A stretch of 64,000 bases of DNA from Lentisphaerota bacterium (GTDB lineage: Bacteria; Verrucomicrobiota; Kiritimatiellia; UBA8416; JAIOPI01), in the NCBI GenBank assembly GCA_021413965.1, contig JAIOPI010000018.1:111514-175513 (forward strand), written 5' to 3'. This document shows positions 48,352 to 57,595 of this stretch, piece after piece. Numbering within the stretch: position 1 is the stretch's first letter; each line of letters opens with the position of its first letter. The position numbers were made by a program, and so were the translations under genes. Under the pieces are notes generated by a model. That model saw only the letters and a list, made by a program, of their open reading frames with translations, was not told where the DNA came from and searched no databases.

Positions 48352-49635
48352 ATGGCGGATATGGCGGACGAGGGGCGCGGGGGTGTGGATCCCCGAATTC
48401 ATGACTATCGTGAAGCGGCCTGGGCGCTGGCCCGCGGCACATACGACGTCAAGATTCCGGTGGTGCCGGCGGATGAGATCGGGCGGTTGGGCGAGGCGCT
48501 GGTGGCGCTGGCTTCCGCCATGGAGCGTAAGGTTGACGAGCTTCGCCGCCTGATTCAAATCACGGAAAAAGTCAACACGGGCATTCTGCTCGATGACGTG
48601 CTGAACTACGTCTACGACTCCTTTCGCCAGTTGCTGCCCTATGATCGCATCGGGTTCTCGTTGCTCGAAGACGGGGGGCATCTGCTGCGCGCGGTGTGGG
48701 CGCGAACCGAGGCGGCGGTGCCCAGCCTGCCCCGCGGTTATGTGGCGTCCCTGCGCGGCAGCAGCCTGGAAGCCATCCTGACGACCCGCAAACCGCGGAT
48801 CATCAACGATCTGGAGCTGTACTACCGCGAGCATCCGCAGTCGGATTCCACGCGGCGGATCCTGTCCGAAGGCATTCGCTCGAGCCTGACGTGCCCGCTG
48901 ATCGCCATGGGCAAGCCGATCGGGTTTCTCTTCTTCTCGAGCATGCAGCGGGAGGCATACGCCAATGTGCACGTGGAGTTGTTCTGTCAGATCGCGGGCC
49001 AACTGGCGACCATCGTTGAGAAGGCGCGTCTCTACGAGGAGCTGCTCAACACGCGCCGCCTGCTGGAAGCCAGCAACCGCGCCCTGGACCGGCTGGCGTC
49101 GATGGACGGGCTGACCGGCCTGCCCAACCGGCGCTATTTCGACGATCAGTTTCCGCTTGAGTGGAAGCGCATGCAGCGTGCCGGGGCGCCCATCTCCCTC
49201 ATCATGATCGATGCAGACCACTTCAAGGCGTTCAACGACAAGCACGGCCATTTGGTGGGGGATGAGTGCCTGCAGCGGCTGGCGTTGGCTTTGCGCGATG
49301 CCCTGCCGCGCGATACGGACTTCGTCGCCCGCTACGGCGGCGAGGAATTCGTGGTGGTGCTGCCCGCCACGGATCTGGATGGCGCCAAGTACGTGGCGGA
49401 CCTGCTCAAGCAGGCCGTATCGCAGATGGGCATTGGGGCGGCCCCATCGGAGTCGGTCCATGGCATTACCGTGAGCATGGGCGTGACGTCCATGCGTCCT
49501 GTCCGCGGGCAGCAGCCGGATGAGCTGACGCGGATGGCAGACCAGGCCCTCTACCAGGCCAAGCAGGCGGGCCGCAACTGCGCGGTGACGCTGGCGGCGG
49601 GCGCACCCCCGCCGGCCAAGGGGAGCGTGCCGTGA
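48352..49635 (+). CDS. HAMP-like/GAF/GGDEF diguanylate cyclase
   Basis: ARYGGEEFVVVLP with I-site RDTD five residues upstream; GAF-like middle; HAMP-like N-terminus without TM. Confidence 0.92.
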   Translation: MADMADEGRGGVDPRIHDYREAAWALARGTYDVKIPVVPADEIGRLGEALVALASAMERKVDELRRLIQITEKVNTGILLDDVLNYVYDSFRQLLPYDRIGFSLLEDGGHLLRAVWARTEAAVPSLPRGYVASLRGSSLEAILTTRKPRIINDLELYYREHPQSDSTRRILSEGIRSSLTCPLIAMGKPIGFLFFSSMQREAYANVHVELFCQIAGQLATIVEKARLYEELLNTRRLLEASNRALDRLASMDGLTGLPNRRYFDDQFPLEWKRMQRAGAPISLIMIDADHFKAFNDKHGHLVGDECLQRLALALRDALPRDTDFVARYGGEEFVVVLPATDLDGAKYVADLLKQAVSQMGIGAAPSESVHGITVSMGVTSMRPVRGQQPDELTRMADQALYQAKQAGRNCAVTLAAGAPPPAKGSVP

Positions 49636-50951
49636 GTTTGCGCCGGGCGTTGGCTGAACTTGTGAAGGCCGCGCCGCTGGTGGATACGCACGAGCATCTG
49701 CTGGAAGAACGCACCCGGCTGAGCCCGCCTGGTCCGGAGACCCGCTGGGAGGCGGCGCGGGATTTCAGCGTGTTGTTCAGCCACTACGCCTTCGACGATC
49801 TGGTCGTGGCTGGCATGCCGGAGGACGACCTGCGGGCCTTGCGTGATGCCGCCGTGATGCCACGGGACAAGTGGACGTGCATGGCGCCGTACTACGCGCG
49901 GGCGCGCCATACGGGTTACATGCAGAATGTGCGCGCCTCCCTGCGGTTGCTCTACGGGGTGGATGATCTCCGTGCCGACAACGTGGAACTGGTGAGCGAG
50001 CGGGTGGCGGCGCTCATCCGGCCCGGATACTATCGGCGGGTGCTGAAAGACGTGGCGCATGTGCACCACTGCCAGGTGAACTCGCTGGAGGCACATATCT
50101 TTCAGGAGAGCGAGTACCCGGACCTGCTCTGCCAGGACATCAGCTTTGTCGGCCTGGCCACGGAGCCGCGCATCCGCGTGGTCAGCGAGCTGACAGGCAT
50201 CGACATTGGCGGGCTGGAAGACTGGCACCGGGCCATCGACTGGTGCTTCACGGCGTACGGGCCGCGGGCGATCGCCATCAAGAATCAGAGCGCCTATGAG
50301 CGCAAGCTGGATTATGTCGATGTGCCGGCCGCGGTGGCGGCGCCGCTCTTCGCCCGGCTGCTGCGGGAGCCAGCGGGACTGGCGCCGGCAGAGCGGAAGG
50401 CCATCCAGGACCACCTGTTCCATTACTGCGTGCGACGCGCGGCGGGCTATCGCCTGCCGGTCAAACTGCACACGGGGTACTATGTCGGCTACAACCGCAT
50501 GCCGCTGCACCGGTTGCGGGAGAACGCCGGCGATCTTTGCGACCTGCTGCGCCTGCATCCGCAAACGCCCTTTGTCATCATGCACATCGCGTATCCCTAC
50601 CAGGACGAGGCCATCGCGCTGGCGAAGCATTACGCCAATGCCTACGTGGATTTGTGTTGGGCCTGGATCATCAATCCGGCGGCCAGCGTGCGCTTTGTGA
50701 AGGAATTCCTGATGGCCGCGCCGGCGAACAAGCTGCTGACCTTCGGCGGGGACTACATGCCGGTTGAACTCGTGCCCGGACATGCGGAGATGGCCCGCCG
50801 CGGGCTGGCGCAGGCGCTCAGCGAATTGATCGAGGAGGGGTGGCTGCCGGAGTCTGAGGCACCGGCCCTGGTGGCGCGACTGACGTCGGGCAATGCGCTC
50901 GAACTGTTTGACTACGAGCGGACCCAGCGGCAGTCCCCGCCGCGCCCGTGA
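49632..50951 (+). CDS. amidohydrolase family protein
   Basis: APLVDTHEHLLEE metal motif; KLHTGYY; TFGGDYMPVELVPGHAEMARRGLA; GTGA overlap with GGDEF gene. Confidence 0.85.
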   Translation: MSLRRALAELVKAAPLVDTHEHLLEERTRLSPPGPETRWEAARDFSVLFSHYAFDDLVVAGMPEDDLRALRDAAVMPRDKWTCMAPYYARARHTGYMQNVRASLRLLYGVDDLRADNVELVSERVAALIRPGYYRRVLKDVAHVHHCQVNSLEAHIFQESEYPDLLCQDISFVGLATEPRIRVVSELTGIDIGGLEDWHRAIDWCFTAYGPRAIAIKNQSAYERKLDYVDVPAAVAAPLFARLLREPAGLAPAERKAIQDHLFHYCVRRAAGYRLPVKLHTGYYVGYNRMPLHRLRENAGDLCDLLRLHPQTPFVIMHIAYPYQDEAIALAKHYANAYVDLCWAWIINPAASVRFVKEFLMAAPANKLLTFGGDYMPVELVPGHAEMARRGLAQALSELIEEGWLPESEAPALVARLTSGNALELFDYERTQRQSPPRP

Positions 50952-50996
50952 CCCGCCCATGCGGCGCGGCCGGCGGTGGCCTCGACAGAAACAACA

Positions 50997-51027
50997 GGGG
51001 CGGCGCCCCTTTCGGATGCGCCGCCCC
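50997..51027. terminator. terminator-like hairpin between convergent genes
   Basis: GGGGCGGCGC / GCGCCGCCCC, 10-bp stem, 11-nt loop; only weak T-rich flank on the minus strand. Confidence 0.5.
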
Positions 51028-51046
51028 GATCGACACACAACTCGAT

Positions 51047-51802
51047 TTACAGCGGCAGGGTCACGCCGACCGAACCGAACCATTCTTCGTCAACGGCGAC
51101 GATTTCATCGTCGGTTTCGATCACGTAGTTGATGGCGGCCGACAGGGCCGAGTAGCTCGCTCCCGCGCTGAGTTGCACGTAAGACACGCCGTGCTCTTCG
51201 TAGTTGTCGCCGACTTCAGCGCCCACGCTGGCCCCACCGTTCAGCGCGACGTCGTCATTCACCGCATATTCCAGCGATGATGCGGCTTCGAGATGGATGC
51301 CCTGATCCAGGTAGGGACCTTCGATGCCGAAATAGCCGCCGACAGAAGTGCTCAGCGTGGTCTGGTCGCACAGCGCCAGGTCGTAGGAGGCGACGACGTT
51401 CGCTTCGCGATCCGCTTCCAGCCCGGCGCCTTCCTCATCCGTTGCCGTCGGGTACGTGTACTCGGTATAGCCTACGGAAAGGCCGACGGGGCACTTGCCG
51501 AGCGGCAGGCTGTAGCTCGCGTAATAGTCGATTTCGTCAAACTGCGACGAATCGGTGTTCAGGTTGCCCCAGGTTCCCAAGGTCACGCCGTAGAACGCGC
51601 CTTCAAGCGTCGGCTGCACGTTGACCTCATCGTTGACAGTGGCGCCACGGAAGACGTAGGCCGAAACCACATCCACCCCAGCTGCTGCCGTCGCGGCCGG
51701 CTCGACTGCCGCCTCCTGCTCCTGTGCCAAGGCGATCGACCCCGAAAGCCCTCCCAGCACGGCCAGTACACCCAGAACGCTGCTACCCTTGAATGCCCTC
51801 AT
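51047..51802 (-). CDS. outer-membrane porin-like protein (TorF-like)
   Basis: Signal peptide; VDVVSAYVFRGATVNDEVNVQPTLEGAFYGVTLGTWGNLNTD; C-terminal strand. Confidence 0.72.
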   Translation of the reverse strand: MRAFKGSSVLGVLAVLGGLSGSIALAQEQEAAVEPAATAAAGVDVVSAYVFRGATVNDEVNVQPTLEGAFYGVTLGTWGNLNTDSSQFDEIDYYASYSLPLGKCPVGLSVGYTEYTYPTATDEEGAGLEADREANVVASYDLALCDQTTLSTSVGGYFGIEGPYLDQGIHLEAASSLEYAVNDDVALNGGASVGAEVGDNYEEHGVSYVQLSAGASYSALSAAINYVIETDDEIVAVDEEWFGSVGVTLPL

Positions 51803-52123
51803 GTGGCACCACTCCTTTCTATTTGTGTTGCAGCATGTTGAGGCTTCTTTGAGCCGTCAAGATGCAAGTGACTGGGACGGCCTATCGCAGGTGTCATGCC
51901 AAACTCAATGGGCATCTATTGATAGTTGGTAAGTATCTATATATTAGTTAGTTATGAATGTGTCGCAGCGGTGAGCGGGGATTTCGGCTGGCCATTGATT
52001 GCCACAAAAATGTTGCAGGTTGGGAGGGGTGAACAGAACTGTCTCGAAATGTGGGCTGGCATGGCGGGCGACGAAGAGGGGGTCGCGTCCGCCGATTGGC
52101 AGGTGTGTCGAATCACCGCTGGC

Positions 52124-52165
52124 TCGCCCGTACGGGGAGAGCGTCATCTCTCCCCGTACGGCGAG
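52124..52165. repeat. long inverted repeat/hairpin downstream of the roadblock gene
   Basis: CCGTACGGGGAGAG (52128-52141) / CTCTCCCCGTACGG (52148-52161), extendable to CTCG/CGAG with one bulge. Confidence 0.75.
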
Positions 52166-52183
52166 GGCGGCTTTCCAAAGTGA

Positions 52184-52708
52184 TCAGCCCGTGCGTAACG
52201 GGGGGCGAACAGCCCGTCCCCGCAGGGAGCCCGGGGCGGGCAGGTCGAAGACGGCGGCGCTGGTTTCATCCAGCGTGAACGGGCCGAAGGCAGAGGATAC
52301 GGGAGCCTGGTGGCGAACCTCGCCCAGCATGGGCGCCAGGTCTGTGGCCGCCTGTCGTCCATAGAGCTTCACCAATCCCAGGGTCGTCGTTCGCTGAAAG
52401 ACGATCACGAGCAGGAAGTCTTCGTTCAGGCTTTGCACGAAGAGGCTGGTCTGTTCGCCTTCGTGGGAGACGGACCGGAAGGCCGTCTCTCCGGTCAGGC
52501 GCGCCAGTTCTCGCGTGGCCGAAAACGCGCCCGCGGCCAGCGCGGCCATCGTCTGCAGGTGCGGATCGTTGCGCTGGGGAGCCTGCGCCAGGACGTTGCC
52601 GCCAATGTCCGTCAGCAAGACCACGCTGGCTTCCGCTTGGACCAGCAGATCGGTCACCACCCGGTTAAGGGCACGAGCCTGTTCAATATCCAGCGTGAGC
52701 CCAGTCAT
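52184..52708 (-). CDS. roadblock/LC7 domain protein (MglB-like)
   Basis: VTDLLVQAEASVVLLTDIGGNVLAQAPQRNDPHLQTMAALAAGAFSATRELARL. Confidence 0.85.
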   Translation of the reverse strand: MTGLTLDIEQARALNRVVTDLLVQAEASVVLLTDIGGNVLAQAPQRNDPHLQTMAALAAGAFSATRELARLTGETAFRSVSHEGEQTSLFVQSLNEDFLLVIVFQRTTTLGLVKLYGRQAATDLAPMLGEVRHQAPVSSAFGPFTLDETSAAVFDLPAPGSLRGRAVRPPLRTG

Positions 52709-52716
52709 GGTTCACC

Positions 52717-53349
52717 TCAGGCGGATTCCGCGCGACGGACCACGGAAACCTTCATGTTGTGTTCTTCGATAAACTGCGCCAGCACCATCTTGCAGATTCG
52801 ATTCAGCGTTTCCGCGACGCCGTTGCCCTTGACGGCGGTGGCCTCGACGCAATCGGCCTTGGTCGCGCCGCGGTTGAGCAGGAACTCCATATAAGGGGCC
52901 GGGGCGATGTCGGGCAGATCGCGCTTGTTGAGTTGGAAGACCAGGGGCGTGGTGTCGAACGAGCGGCCATGCGAGACCAGGTTGGCTTTCAGATTCTCAA
53001 GACTGTCCGCGTTCGATGTCATCTGCGACCACTGCGAATCTGCAACGAACACGATGCCGTCGGCGCCGGTCAGTACGATGCGGCGCGTGCGGTCGTAGAT
53101 CGGCTGGCCGGGGACGGTGTAGAGCTGGAAGCGCGAGATGAACCCCTTGATGACGGTGGATTGGAGGGGGAGAAAATCGAAATAGAGGGTTCGGTCCTGC
53201 TGGGTCGAGAGCATCGTCAGGTCGCCGCGGACCTCGGCGGGCATGACGTCGTGCAGGTAGGCGAGGTTGGAGGTCTTGCCGCCCATGGGGGGACCATAGT
53301 AGACCACCTTGAAGTTGATCTCTTTCTTGTCGAAGTTAACAAAAGACAT
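52717..53349 (-). CDS. mglA: MglA-like small Ras-family GTPase
   Basis: VYYGPPMGGKTSNLAYLHD P-loop, YTVPGQPIYDRTRRIVLTGADGIVFVADSQ, LVFQLNKRDLPD. Confidence 0.95.
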   Translation of the reverse strand: MSFVNFDKKEINFKVVYYGPPMGGKTSNLAYLHDVMPAEVRGDLTMLSTQQDRTLYFDFLPLQSTVIKGFISRFQLYTVPGQPIYDRTRRIVLTGADGIVFVADSQWSQMTSNADSLENLKANLVSHGRSFDTTPLVFQLNKRDLPDIAPAPYMEFLLNRGATKADCVEATAVKGNGVAETLNRICKMVLAQFIEEHNMKVSVVRRAESA

Positions 53350-53451
53350 GGTCGCCGCCTCCGCTCGCTGGGTTCCCCGCCTCACCAACTTGTTATGCCC
53401 GACTCCATGACCATCCCCTGCTGTTGCACCCGCGATGGTCGGTGATGGATT

Positions 53452-53497
53452 TACCAGCAGGATGCGTGCCACGCCGATGGCACGCATCCTGCTGGTA
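53452..53497. repeat. 20-bp perfect inverted repeat between divergent mglA and HhH-roadblock genes
   Basis: TACCAGCAGGATGCGTGCCA - cgccga - TGGCACGCATCCTGCTGGTA. Confidence 0.9.
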
Positions 53498-53537
53498 TAC
53501 CAATCATCGCCGGAAGATGGGAAGGCAAGGGAATCGC

Positions 53538-55148
53538 ATGCAACTCGATGATGAAAAACAACGGCAGGCCGAACAGGTCGCGCGCTGGATTTCGACCATT
53601 CGAAACAGCAAGACCCTTCCGCAGACCGACGATCGCCTGCTGGAGTCGCCGGATTGGTGGAAACCGGAGTTCGTGGATCCGGAAGTAGAAGCGGCGATTA
53701 CCGGGTTTCGCCGTAGCAAGCAGGTCCTGGAAGCGCTGGGGGACGAGTCCGACGGCGATGCCAGCGCGAACAGTTTTGTACTCCCGCTGGGGATAATTTT
53801 GGACGCGCTGCCGCCGCGCTACGTCCACTCCGAGGTTCCGGCGAACGAGCGGCGGCGGCCGATTCGGGTCTTTCTGGACGATTTGTTCGAGCAGCTGGCG
53901 CGCGGCTCTGTGCGCGTGACGATTGCGCGCCTGGTGTTTGGCGTGCCCGTCGGGCTGATTTCGTCCATGGCCTTGCGCGATACGGACACCAAAGTAGAGC
54001 TGCCGCTCAAGGACGTGGTGGATGCGGTAGGCTCGCAGGTGCTGACCGAACACACGGCCAAGCCGGGCCGGCGGTTCGACACGGCGTACCTGCCGGAGCT
54101 GTTCGTCACCACCGAGGCCAGGCCGAGTCCGGCGCCGGCAGCCGAGCCCGAAGCGGCCAGACCGGAGCTCCCCGCGGCTGTGGCACCTCAAGTGGATGTT
54201 GTGACGCCGATCAAGGCTGTGGTCGAACCCGTGGCGGCGCCCGTGCTTGACGCGGCGCCTGCACGTTCCGAGCCGTCCGCCATTGCCGCGGTGCCGCCGC
54301 TCGTCGCGGTGGAGCTTCCGGTGGAGGCGCCCCGGGCCGCGGCTGTGGTGGATGCGCCCCCTGTCGACGTGCCGGCGGCTGTCGTTGTCAGCCCGGCCGC
54401 GGTGAGCGTGGCGCCGAGGCATGAGCCGGCCGCGCCCGAGGTCCCCGCGGCAACCGCGGCCGAAGTCTTCGTCAGCAGCCTCGCCTGGGAGCGGCTCAAC
54501 AGCAACGGCGTCGATTTGAATCGTGCCACGGCAGAGGACCTGATGACGCTGAAGGGCGTCACGCCGATGGTGGCCAGCGCGATTCTTGAGCATCGCGAGA
54601 AGCACGGCCTGTTCACGGACGTGTTCGCGCTGGCGGATGTGCCGCGCGTGGGGCGCAAGACCTTCCGCAAGATCACGGGCATGGCCTACAGCCGGACAGG
54701 CCGCCACCGTCGCGATGTTCTCGCGAAGTGGCTGGGGCTGGCTCCGACGGCGGCCAGCAGCCTGCCCGCCTTGGTGCGCGCGGTGGCGGCACGTCCCGGG
54801 TTGCGAGGCTGCGTCATGTCCGATCGCGACGGGTTGCTGCTGGCCGAGAGCGGGGTGGGCGAACAGGCGGCGCTCTACAGCGCGATCGTGCCGCGCCTGC
54901 TGACGCAAATACGCGAAAACATTCGCGAAATTGGAGGCGAGGGCATCAACTCCGTCACGATTTCCTATGACGGGCAATTAATTACCGTGGTGGCGGGAGG
55001 GGATACGTACCTGACGGTCATCCACGCGGCCAACCGGTTGACCACGGCCCTGCACCACTTCCTGCGGCGCATGGCGCTGGAGCTGGAATGGTGGTTTAGC
55101 CGGCGCGGCTACGTTGTGCATGTGGAGGCGGCTCCGGGAGCACCGTGA
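53538..55148 (+). CDS. helix-hairpin-helix / C-terminal roadblock-LC7 fusion protein with Ala-Pro-Val linker
   Basis: DLNRATAEDLMTLKGVTPMVASAILEHREKHGLF (ComEA-type HhH) and CVMSDRDGLLLAESGVGEQAALYSAIVPRLL (roadblock). Confidence 0.8.
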   Translation: MQLDDEKQRQAEQVARWISTIRNSKTLPQTDDRLLESPDWWKPEFVDPEVEAAITGFRRSKQVLEALGDESDGDASANSFVLPLGIILDALPPRYVHSEVPANERRRPIRVFLDDLFEQLARGSVRVTIARLVFGVPVGLISSMALRDTDTKVELPLKDVVDAVGSQVLTEHTAKPGRRFDTAYLPELFVTTEARPSPAPAAEPEAARPELPAAVAPQVDVVTPIKAVVEPVAAPVLDAAPARSEPSAIAAVPPLVAVELPVEAPRAAAVVDAPPVDVPAAVVVSPAAVSVAPRHEPAAPEVPAATAAEVFVSSLAWERLNSNGVDLNRATAEDLMTLKGVTPMVASAILEHREKHGLFTDVFALADVPRVGRKTFRKITGMAYSRTGRHRRDVLAKWLGLAPTAASSLPALVRAVAARPGLRGCVMSDRDGLLLAESGVGEQAALYSAIVPRLLTQIRENIREIGGEGINSVTISYDGQLITVVAGGDTYLTVIHAANRLTTALHHFLRRMALELEWWFSRRGYVVHVEAAPGAP

Positions 55149-55149
55149 C

Positions 55150-56997
55150 ATGCTGGATCCGGAAAAACTGAAACAGGATCTCATTGCCTCCGGGAAGTTG
55201 ACGGCTGAGCGCCTGGCGGAAGTGGAACGGGTGGCGCGCGATCAGCGGATTTCCCTTTCGGAAGCGCTGATTTCCCGGTTGATGATTTCCTTTTCCGACC
55301 TCGGCGCCGCCTGCGCCCGCGTCACGGGCCTGCCCTATGTGCCATTGGTGGGCTTGCGCCCGTCTGACCCCGAAGCTCCGGTCTGGATGTCGCCCGAGTT
55401 TGCGGCCTGTGCCCATGTATTCCCCATCGCCTACGATCCGCAGACGCACGTATTGAAGGTGGCGGTGCAGGATGCGGAGCAGGCCGCCGGTTTGGAACGT
55501 TCCCTGCGGTTCCTGATGCAGGACTCGCGGCTGGAATTTTCTGTCGCGCCGGACATCGAAATGCAGCGCGCCCGTGAGCGTGGGCGTCCCGGGGGCAAGC
55601 GATCGGCCGGTGAACTGGCGGCGGGATTCGCGCGCGGCAGCCGTTGGGGCGGCGGCAAGTCCGATCCGAGGACGGGGGCGCCGTCCGGTGCGGCCCCGGG
55701 AGCCAAATCGAAGCCTGGGGCGTCCGGTGCTTCCGGGGCGGCGCCCGCCCCCCCCCCGCGCAAGGAGCGTCGTCCCGGCAGTGCCGCGCCGCCCGAGCCG
55801 GGGTATAGCGAGATGAGCCAGAGCCTGATCAGCGCGGTGACGCATTTCGTGCGCCTGCAGTTCTCGGATGAGCCGGAGCGCGTGCACGGCATTCGAACAT
55901 GTGTGCGCTATTGCCAGCTGATGGCCAGCCGCTTGAAGTTCGCCCCCGTGCAGGTGGACGCCCTGGTGCTGGGCACCTGGTTGTCGGCACTCGATTCGTG
56001 CGAAACCGTACTTGGCCAGTTCTCCACGCCTTACCGCCTGGAGGAAGTCATTTATCCGGACAAGCAGCGCGGCGTGCGCGCCGTGCATCCGCGCGTCGAG
56101 GGCCTCGTGCTGAAGCTCGTGCGCTGTTACCAGGATCTCAAGGCCGAGAAGCCCGAGGTCTGCCGCAATGTCAACCTGACGCGGCGCGAGTTGTATCTGC
56201 ACTGGTCTGCCGCGCCTGAACATCAGCAGATGCTGGAAACCTTCCTGCAGGTGCTCGTGGATGAGGAATTCCTCGACAAGCTGGGCCGGTCCGCCGGCCG
56301 CATCCTCATTGTCGATCCCGAGGAAATTGCCCTCTGCAGCCTGGCCCCGCCGCTCATCAGCATGGGCTATGACGTCATCGCCATGCCGGACACGCGTTCA
56401 GCGCGGGACATCCTGGACGAGTTCAAACCGGACCTGATCCTCGTGAGTGTGGACAGCGCGCCGGACCGCGTGCTGTGGTTCTGCGAGCGCCTGAAGGGCG
56501 ACGCGAAGACCGCCGGAGTGCCGATTCTGGCCATGGTCAGCCCGGACGATCCGCAGCTCACGGTGAAGTGCCTGCGTGCCGGGGCCAATGATTACCTCTC
56601 CAAGCCGGTACACCCGGAACTGCTGTTCCTCAAGGTGCAGAACCATTTGTCGGCGGCGGGCGTGGAAGTCAAGGAATGCGGCGTCAGCGGATCCCTGGAG
56701 GAAATGAGCTTCACGGACATGATCCAGATTCTGTCAGCCGGGCGCCGCAATGTGGACTTGTTCCTCAACTCGGAAAGTGCCGAAGGTCGCGTCTACATCC
56801 GCGAGGGCGATGTGGTGCACGCGGTGGTGGGTGAGCAGACGGGCGACGCGGCGTTCTACGCGCTGATGCGCTGGAAGAGCGGCACCTTCACCACGCGCCA
56901 GTGCGGTCCCCTGCCGGAGCGCACCATCCACGTCTCGACGATGTCGCTCCTCATGGAAGGTTCGCGCCAGGTCGATGAGGCGCCCGAGGCCAAGTAG
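55150..56997 (+). CDS. MshEN (GspE-N) / degenerate receiver / DUF4388 (PATAN) multidomain protein
   Basis: N-term LKQDLIASGKLTAERLAEVERVARDQRISLSEALI; REC-like ILIVDPEEIALCSL...GANDYLSKPVHPELL; C-term GSLEEMSFTDMIQILSAGRRNVDLFLNSESAEGRVYIREGDVVHAVVGEQTGDAAFYALMRWKSGTF. Confidence 0.85.
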   Translation: MLDPEKLKQDLIASGKLTAERLAEVERVARDQRISLSEALISRLMISFSDLGAACARVTGLPYVPLVGLRPSDPEAPVWMSPEFAACAHVFPIAYDPQTHVLKVAVQDAEQAAGLERSLRFLMQDSRLEFSVAPDIEMQRARERGRPGGKRSAGELAAGFARGSRWGGGKSDPRTGAPSGAAPGAKSKPGASGASGAAPAPPPRKERRPGSAAPPEPGYSEMSQSLISAVTHFVRLQFSDEPERVHGIRTCVRYCQLMASRLKFAPVQVDALVLGTWLSALDSCETVLGQFSTPYRLEEVIYPDKQRGVRAVHPRVEGLVLKLVRCYQDLKAEKPEVCRNVNLTRRELYLHWSAAPEHQQMLETFLQVLVDEEFLDKLGRSAGRILIVDPEEIALCSLAPPLISMGYDVIAMPDTRSARDILDEFKPDLILVSVDSAPDRVLWFCERLKGDAKTAGVPILAMVSPDDPQLTVKCLRAGANDYLSKPVHPELLFLKVQNHLSAAGVEVKECGVSGSLEEMSFTDMIQILSAGRRNVDLFLNSESAEGRVYIREGDVVHAVVGEQTGDAAFYALMRWKSGTFTTRQCGPLPERTIHVSTMSLLMEGSRQVDEAPEAK

Positions 56998-57163
56998 CGC
57001 ACCTTCGTGCCGGTGCCGGCTTGAGCGGTCCGCCTCGTCATCCCGTGCGCGTCGCGCCAGCGCCTGCCCTCCCTGTCATCCGCGCACCGGGCCCGCCCGC
57101 ATGGTGTCGCCTGTGGTCGGCGTGGATGGCCTCCTGGGGCGTGATCGACACCGCGGGGGGCGT

Positions 57164-57595
57164 TCAGGCGTCGTAGCCGGGCTTGACGCTGGCGGTCTCA
57201 ACGAGGCGCAGGGTTTCCTCTGGGGTGAGGGCCTGGTCGCGCGGGCGTTTGGGAAAGAGTTCGGTATAGGTTTCCACCAGCAGTTGTGCGCGCGCGGCAA
57301 GTCGTTCAGGCTCGGGATGCCCGTCGCCGGGTCGGAATACAAACTGTTCGACCATGGCGATCTTGCGGGCGTCAAGCCGCGCCTCGTCCAGTAACGTCCG
57401 CGCGCGTTCGGTGGCGGCGCTGCCCGTCTGGATGATGTTGCGGAACTGCTTGCGATACGTTTCCAGCACCGCGTCCTGCCCGGCGAACAGCAGCGAAATG
57501 CCTTCGAAGAAGAGCGCGATTCCGTAGAGCAGTTCCTCCTGGCGCGCGATCTCCTTTTCAAACTTCGCCAGTGTGTCGTCAGGGGTGTCGCTCAT
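57164..57595 (-). CDS. hypothetical protein
   Basis: Helical ORF MSDTPDDTLAKFEKEIARQEELLYGIALFFEG; no overlapping stronger ORF. Confidence 0.6.
   Translation of the reverse strand: MSDTPDDTLAKFEKEIARQEELLYGIALFFEGISLLFAGQDAVLETYRKQFRNIIQTGSAATERARTLLDEARLDARKIAMVEQFVFRPGDGHPEPERLAARAQLLVETYTELFPKRPRDQALTPEETLRLVETASVKPGYDA

Noticed and set aside
54115-54470. Ala/Pro/Val-rich stretch as a tandem DNA repeat
   Set aside because: Low-complexity linker coding without a fixed DNA repeat unit
53451-54977. 508-aa minus-strand ORF
   Set aside because: Antisense to the HhH-roadblock gene; compositionally biased (H/R/G)
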